Source: an uncultured Chlorobiaceae bacterium
GTDB taxonomy: Bacteria; Bacteroidota; Chlorobiia; Chlorobiales; Chlorobiaceae
Length of the DNA stretch: 61,240 nucleotides
Assembly: GCA_903839405.1 (NCBI GenBank)
Contig: CAIMCD010000032.1
Location: 1-61,240 of the forward strand
Reading direction: 5' to 3'
Every line of letters begins with the position of its first letter. The first letter of the stretch is position 1. The notes below the pieces were generated by a model. That model saw only the letters and a program-made list of their open reading frames with translations, did not search any database and was not told the DNA's origin. Position numbers and translations under genes: made by a program. Shown here one piece after another: positions 57,363 to 61,240 of this stretch.

Positions 57363-58619
57363 TTAAAATGCGCTGTAGAGCACAAGGGTGGTAAGATTTT
57401 TTCCAGCTTCACTTGCCGTCTGGGTATCCCCGGAATAGAAACTGTGATTCAACTGGAACTGGATATTTTTGGTCAGCATATAAGCAAGGCCTAAAGTTAT
57501 GGCATTGTCAGCATCGGTGTCACTCGCACCGGTATTTGCCTTTCTGTATCCTGCACCGAGAGCCAGCTTGTCCGGCACAACACCAAACAATCCGGAGAGA
57601 GTCCAGGCTTTTGCCGCCGCATAGGTATTGGCATTGTTAATGTTAATCGGGTTACCATCAACTGATTTTGGCGCATTTCCATAGGTGGTATAAATCCCCA
57701 ATGGATATTTACCAACTTTGCCCTGGGCCTGCATATCCAGCGCCCATGCATCGGCATGATTTGTGGTTGTGGTAATACTATTGTCAGCCGCTACCGATTT
57801 AACAATTGAGGTGCCTTTCCAGAGTTGGACGCCTCCACCAAGATCCCAGTCGCCAACTGTCGGGGTTACGGCCGCCCTGAGGTAAGTCAAAGGCTTGCCG
57901 GATCCAAAATTCCCCTGGTTAGGCACGTAAGGAGTATAGTTCAAATACCCGTACTTGTGATAGAGTACCAGTGCAACTCCTGTTGCCGGAAGAGCGGTGC
58001 CCAGATACTGCTGAGCAGAGGTCTCTGCTGCATGTTCAAGTGCACGGGTAAACTCTACCGCACCAGTATTAAGCAACTCAAAACCATAGGCCGGGCCCTG
58101 TGCCGATGTCGTAAATGGAATGGCGCTGAGAGTAACATCATTAACCGAGGTTGTCATCGGCAATTTGAATTCAGCTAAAATCTTGCCATCGGTAACATCC
58201 TGCGGCACAAAAGAGAGTGATATCTCAAATCCAATGTTGGTTGAAAGCCTTCCGCCAAGGGTAAGGAATGCTTCATCAGGAAAAGCGATATTACCATCAT
58301 TCGTAATGATATTCGGTGATGTTCCATCCGTTTTCTGATAGCGGAGTTTGCTAACAAATGAAGCGTTCAGAGTTGAGGGAAGAGAAAGATTGTCATCTTC
58401 AATACGACCCTGTTTTCCGGTGCCGGTTTCGCTATATGCATGTAATTTAAAATTACGACCAAAGGCATTAAGCAATGGAAATTGCTGAAAATGACATGCC
58501 GAACAAGAATAACCTGTCTGACGAGCAAATACAGGTGTTGCGGATCCCTTTTGAGGAGAACATAACAAGAACGTTAAGAGTCCAATGGCGAGCAAAACAT
58601 GGCGAATTTTTTGATGCAT
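57363..58619 (-). CDS. cyc2: Cyc2-type outer-membrane porin-cytochrome (putative Fe(II) oxidase)
   Basis: A 418-residue protein. Signal peptide about 1-27 (LLAIGLLTFLLCSPQKGSA). The mature start PVFARQTGYSCSACHFQQFPLLNAFGRNFKLHAY carries one haem motif CSACH (39-43) in the exact Cyc2 surroundings (FARQTG-x-x-C-x-x-CH...LNxFGRxFK). The remaining ~350 residues alternate in beta-strand fashion, rich in Gly, Thr, Asn and Tyr, ending LVLYSAF with the terminal Phe of barrels. In Cyc2 the N-terminal haem sits in or under a porin and takes electrons from Fe(II) at the cell surface. Cyc2 homologues are known from photoferrotrophic Chlorobi. Cytochrome c5 is upstream, same strand. AAAGGAT precedes the ATG. 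Confidence 0.85.
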   Translation of the reverse strand: MHQKIRHVLLAIGLLTFLLCSPQKGSATPVFARQTGYSCSACHFQQFPLLNAFGRNFKLHAYSETGTGKQGRIEDDNLSLPSTLNASFVSKLRYQKTDGTSPNIITNDGNIAFPDEAFLTLGGRLSTNIGFEISLSFVPQDVTDGKILAEFKLPMTTSVNDVTLSAIPFTTSAQGPAYGFELLNTGAVEFTRALEHAAETSAQQYLGTALPATGVALVLYHKYGYLNYTPYVPNQGNFGSGKPLTYLRAAVTPTVGDWDLGGGVQLWKGTSIVKSVAADNSITTTTNHADAWALDMQAQGKVGKYPLGIYTTYGNAPKSVDGNPININNANTYAAAKAWTLSGLFGVVPDKLALGAGYRKANTGASDTDADNAITLGLAYMLTKNIQFQLNHSFYSGDTQTASEAGKNLTTLVLYSAF

Positions 58620-58710
58620 AATCCTTTGTATTATAATGGTTAAGAAAAATATGAAGGTTTAAGACAAAGATATTTCACGGCATAAAAAAACGGCCCGCAG
58701 AATAATGAGT

Positions 58711-58730
58711 GCCCGTTTCAGCAAACGGGC
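58711..58730 (-). terminator. Hairpin between cytochrome c5 and cyc2
   Basis: Perfect 8-bp arms GCCCGTTT / AAACGGGC with a 4-nt loop, 41 bp after the cytochrome stop in transcription order; a run of seven T on that strand begins about 19 nt further on. It could be a partial terminator or processing site that sets different levels of the two products. Confidence 0.55.
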
Positions 58731-58770
58731 ATCAGGTATGATGGCACATTCAGAAAGGGTGGCGGAACAA

Positions 58771-59178
58771 TCAGTTCACGACCAGGGAAACCATATAGGC
58801 GGCTATATTTGCAATATCCTTATCCGTCAGGGAGCTATTCCCCCCTTTGGCTGGCATACTATTATAATCTACAAGAGAGTGTGCAACTATCTGATCCCAT
58901 CCATGATCAAGACGAGCTGCCCATGCCTTTTTGACTCCCGGTTTGGGAGCACCCATCACAGCATTATCATGACAGGCTGCACAACCTGCTGATTCATAGC
59001 TTTTTTTCCCTGCAGCAAGATCATATCTCTTTTCAAGCAGTGCTTTTGTCGGCACATTGCCATGAGTTGCAGACGGTATCTCTTCATGAACCTTACCTGT
59101 AACCTCTGCCTGCAGAGAGGGTGTGCTAATCAAAAAAAACACTGAGAAAACAAACGTTATTATAAACGGGCGCATCAT
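58771..59178 (-). CDS. Periplasmic cytochrome c5-like monohaem protein
   Basis: A 135-residue exported cytochrome. Signal peptide about 1-24 (IITFVFSVFFLISTPSLQA). A 25-residue linker is followed by the cytochrome c fold: KKSYESAGCAACHDNAVMGAPKPG with CAACH at 66-70, and DYNSMPAKGGN with the distal Met, then LTDKDIANIAAYMVSLV. This is the c5 (cytochrome c class I) pattern. Being just upstream of cyc2, it is the natural periplasmic acceptor carrying electrons from the porin-cytochrome toward the photosynthetic chain. That path is inferred from similar gene pairs in iron-oxidising Chlorobi. Confidence 0.88.
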   Translation of the reverse strand: MMRPFIITFVFSVFFLISTPSLQAEVTGKVHEEIPSATHGNVPTKALLEKRYDLAAGKKSYESAGCAACHDNAVMGAPKPGVKKAWAARLDHGWDQIVAHSLVDYNSMPAKGGNSSLTDKDIANIAAYMVSLVVN

Positions 59179-59773
59179 AGAAACCTTTTCAGCTATTATT
59201 ATAATTATCAGTTACCTCTCTACGGGTTTACCACAAAAAACACAGCCGAATATTGTCAAAAATATATAAAGATATATATATTGTATACTTTTTCATGAAT
59301 GGTATATCAATAAAAAAACGGCATCAAAACCGTTTTTTGCAGGGGCGAAGTAATTCATATTACACCACCCTGATTGCTTATTTCACTTATATCATTATTG
59401 TAAGGTTAAGTTACATATTTTTTTTACTTATACATCTTTCTCAAGAAAAAAATTGCCTGAAATTTTTCATTTTTATCTTATTCAGATCACCTTATATGCT
59501 AGTCAAAGTAACTAATAAGTAAAATAACGCATCAAACATCGTGATCTTTCTAAAAAAATCATCTCCCACTGGAAAGGAGAACATCTTTTCCTGTTACAGC
59601 AGAGAGTCTTCTTCCGGATTTTCTATTTGAACGTGAGTAATATAAACTAGCTTTCAGGGAACCGTCAAGTTGTACAGTATGACAGCCTGGTCGCAAAGTA
59701 TAACCCACAAAAATAATAGAAGTCCAGGCGGAACCTGTTGCATTCCGGAGGGCGCAAACACGATTGTAACTTT
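59179..59773. other. AT-rich intergenic region (595 bp) right of the cytochrome cassette
   Basis: Markedly richer in A and T than the surroundings (59240-59560), with runs such as AAATATATAAAGATATATATATTG. A TTGACA box on the minus strand near 59250 could belong to the cytochrome promoter. A frame of 89 codons on the plus strand (59253-59522) is low-complexity and without ribosome-binding site; I do not call it a gene. The right end (59679-59773) is repeat copy B. Confidence 0.6.
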
Positions 59774-59850
59774 ATGCATGAACTGCTCCCTTTAAGCTGG
59801 GTACGCATTAACGGGATTCGTCCGGTTTACCGCGATATCCGGCTTCCCTT
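59679..59850 (+). repeat. Direct repeat copy B (upstream and 5' end of the intact DUF2156 gene)
   Basis: Partner of 57137-57324, in the same orientation. It starts at ATGAC...CTGGT...AAAGT..AACCCA, continues through the ATG of the gene and ends at GGCTTCCCTT. Between the two copies lie only the two cytochrome genes and the AT-rich stretch, about 2.35 kb. Confidence 0.88.
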
Positions 59851-60703
59851 CTCCCGCACCCGGTGGATTACCTCTGCCGACATCCCGCACGACTACTCGC
59901 TGCCGATCCTCCATGAAGATCTCGCGCGTTCCTATCCGGATGGCTATATTTTCCGGGGGTGCACGCCCATAGTAGAATCATATTTCCGGGCCCACAAGTG
60001 CTGGAGGCTGCGAACCGGGGCAGAGGCGGTTCTTGAGCTGCAGGGTGCCCATCTGGAAAGAAAAACCATTCGCAGCTCACTCAAGCGAGGCAATAAACAG
60101 GGCTTTGTAGAAGAGATCGCCTTGAATGACATAACCCGGCAACTCCTTGCACAATTTCGGCGCGAAACCAAACATGCCCATAAACCGCAGCTTCAGCATC
60201 TCTTCCGCCATGAACCATCCCATGCGTGCCGCTGCTTTGTCTTTCGTGCATTTTCAGGCAAATGGCTTGGAGCCATAACCCTCTCACCAAGAGGGAAGCT
60301 GGAAGTGCATACCGAGCTGATGCTCCGCCATCGTCATGCGCCGGGCGATATTATGGAGTCGCTGGTGGCCGGTATTTTTGAGATTCTGAAAGGTGAAGGG
60401 GTGCGGGAGTGGAGTCTTGGGGAGGTGCCCTTTATGATGTTGATGCAGAGTCCTGAAGAGCCGCTCACTGCGCTGGAACAGCTCATGGTTTCACTCGTGT
60501 CAACGTGCAAACATGCTTATGATTTTGAAGGGCTCTACCGTTTCAAAAACAAGTTTGCACCGATCTGGCGACCGGTGACGCTCTGCACAAGCATCACCCC
60601 TTCGCCGCTCATGATGATGGAACTTGCTTTAGCAATGGGATTTACGGATGTGCTGACACATGCATCACTCCGCCTCTTCACACAAAGCCTCATACCCGCC
60701 TGA
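59774..60703 (+). CDS. DUF2156 / phosphatidylglycerol lysyltransferase C-terminal-like protein
   Basis: A protein of about 309 residues with the GNAT-like double fold of the catalytic half of MprF/LPG synthase. Features are LKRGNKQGFVEEIALND, FRAFSGKWLGAITLSPRGKLEVHTELMLRHRHAPGDIMESLVAGIFEILKGEGVREWSLGEVPF and the hallmark YDFEGLYRFKNKFAPIWRPVTL. No membrane domain, so it may transfer an aminoacyl group in the cytoplasm or do something else. The ATG at 59774 matches the start preserved in the truncated copy; a TTG at 59738 is less likely. Confidence 0.78.
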   Translation: MHELLPLSWVRINGIRPVYRDIRLPFSRTRWITSADIPHDYSLPILHEDLARSYPDGYIFRGCTPIVESYFRAHKCWRLRTGAEAVLELQGAHLERKTIRSSLKRGNKQGFVEEIALNDITRQLLAQFRRETKHAHKPQLQHLFRHEPSHACRCFVFRAFSGKWLGAITLSPRGKLEVHTELMLRHRHAPGDIMESLVAGIFEILKGEGVREWSLGEVPFMMLMQSPEEPLTALEQLMVSLVSTCKHAYDFEGLYRFKNKFAPIWRPVTLCTSITPSPLMMMELALAMGFTDVLTHASLRLFTQSLIPA

Positions 60704-60724
60704 ACCTTTTCCCTGGTAACAGAG

Positions 60725-61240
60725 CTATACCTTGCGCTGAAGTTTACGGTACTCGCCGATTGCATTGGCCGCAAGGAGGGCGTTGAGCACTTTTTCCGGC
60801 GTGATAATGCCAGCTTCGTGATGAATCCATTCGCCGGGGGCACACGCTTTTTCAGCGGCGGGCATCAAGCTGTTTCGATCGAACGGCTCAAGACCAATAC
60901 CGGCAAGGGTGGTGGGCAGGCCAACCTCTTCAGAGAACGCGTAAACGGTGTCCAGCTCTTCGGGCGAGGCATCGGTGAGTTGCAATCCGGCCAGAACGCC
61001 AAAGGCCACTTTTTCACCATGATAGTAGGCGTGAGTCTCCTCCAGCGCCGTGAGGCCGTTGTGAATGGAGTGGGCACTTGCCAGGCCGCCACTCTCAAAC
61101 CCGACTCCACTCAAGAGAATATTGGCCTCAACAATACGCTCCAGAGCCGGTGTAACAATATGGCGCTCGGCCGCAATCCGGGCAAGCAGGCCATACTGAA
61201 GCAAGGTATCATAACAAAGCCGCGCAAGGTGGAGGCCGGT
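60725..61240 (-). CDS. gldA: Glycerol dehydrogenase-like iron/zinc alcohol dehydrogenase, C-terminal part
   Basis: The frame is open to the right window edge; about 171 residues are present, corresponding to the all-helical C-terminal domain. Motifs are GVGFESGGLASAHSIHNGLTALEETHAYYHGEKVAFGVLAGLQL, where the two His (AHSIHN and YHGEKV) bind the metal. These are typical of GldA, which oxidises glycerol to dihydroxyacetone with NAD+. The nucleotide-binding half lies outside the window. Convergent with the DUF2156 gene, 21 bp between stops. Confidence 0.85.
   Translation of the reverse strand, partial: TGLHLARLCYDTLLQYGLLARIAAERHIVTPALERIVEANILLSGVGFESGGLASAHSIHNGLTALEETHAYYHGEKVAFGVLAGLQLTDASPEELDTVYAFSEEVGLPTTLAGIGLEPFDRNSLMPAAEKACAPGEWIHHEAGIITPEKVLNALLAANAIGEYRKLQRKV

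Noticed and set aside
59253..59522. 89-codon frame in the AT-rich spacer
   Set aside because: Low-complexity Ile/Phe/Tyr-rich product typical of AT-rich DNA, with no ribosome-binding site.
57137..59850. Transposon target-site duplication around the cytochrome cassette
   Set aside because: The copies (about 170-190 bp) are far longer than usual 2-14 bp duplications, and no terminal inverted repeats or transposase were seen. Recombination-based insertion is preferred.

Overview
The window reads as a chromosomal segment of a green sulfur bacterium (Chlorobiaceae; Chlorobium/Pelodictyon-like). No rRNA is present to prove this, so it is an inference. It rests on a CruA-type lycopene cyclase, an UbiE/MenG methyltransferase, a phytol/dolichol-kinase-like protein, NfnAB, an Rrf2/ferredoxin/hybrid-cluster-protein module, and a Cyc2-type porin-cytochrome of the kind known from photoferrotrophic Chlorobi. 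Genes are densely packed on both strands, about half GC, with short intergenic gaps and several clear hairpin terminators. I saw no rRNA, tRNA, CRISPR array or transposase.

Layout. 1-750: edge of a probable polysaccharide or secretion locus headed by a NusG-paralogue antiterminator (UpxY/RfaH type). 0.87-4.7 kb: RecQ helicase and a B12-binding radical SAM enzyme. 4.9-8.1 kb: hcp, a ferredoxin-like partner and an Fe-S Rrf2 regulator, a likely nitrosative-stress module. 8.3-17.5 kb, plus strand: methyltransferase, haem-binding protein, site-2 protease, FolP, SMC, HAD phosphatase, NusB and endonuclease III. 17.4-21.4 kb, minus: a hypothetical protein, a fused PabB-PabC and a Ppx/GppA phosphatase. 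21.6-23.2 kb, plus: polyprenol-kinase-like protein and Sua5. 23.2-28.1 kb, minus: an HhH/beta-barrel outer-membrane protein, an RluB-type pseudouridine synthase, ScpB, HisA and HisH. 28.3-30.7 kb: NfnA-NfnB.

30.8-40.6 kb is a metal-homeostasis block. It holds NikR, an overlapping CzcCBA/CusCBA-type RND efflux operon on the minus strand, and a divergent nickel-uptake operon (outer-membrane protein, NikMN, NikQ, NikO). The promoter of the uptake operon carries a perfect 27-bp palindrome over its -10 box, the best candidate NikR operator. 40.6-48.2 kb is mixed housekeeping: DUF1499, NYN-S1 protein, YhdH/AcuI-type reductase, a divergent ferrochelatase-like protein coupled to an orphan efflux adaptor, HisI, UbiE, thioesterase, VanZ and LOG proteins. 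48.2-50.8 kb encodes a large NACHT ATPase with C-terminal pentapeptide repeats, resembling bacterial NLR-like defence proteins. 50.9-55.3 kb: LigA, CruA and a LolD-type ATPase.

55.3-59.8 kb is an accessory island and the most interesting part. A PIN-like toxin (DUF4411) and Xre/ImmA-IrrE antitoxin-type pair with a palindromic operator is followed by a two-gene iron-oxidation cassette, cytochrome c5 and the Cyc2-type porin-cytochrome. The cassette sits between two direct copies of about 180 bp. One copy is the intact start of a DUF2156/lysyltransferase-like gene; the other is a truncated remnant. This suggests the cassette was inserted into that gene's 5' end with duplication of the target. 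The window ends inside a glycerol-dehydrogenase-like gene.
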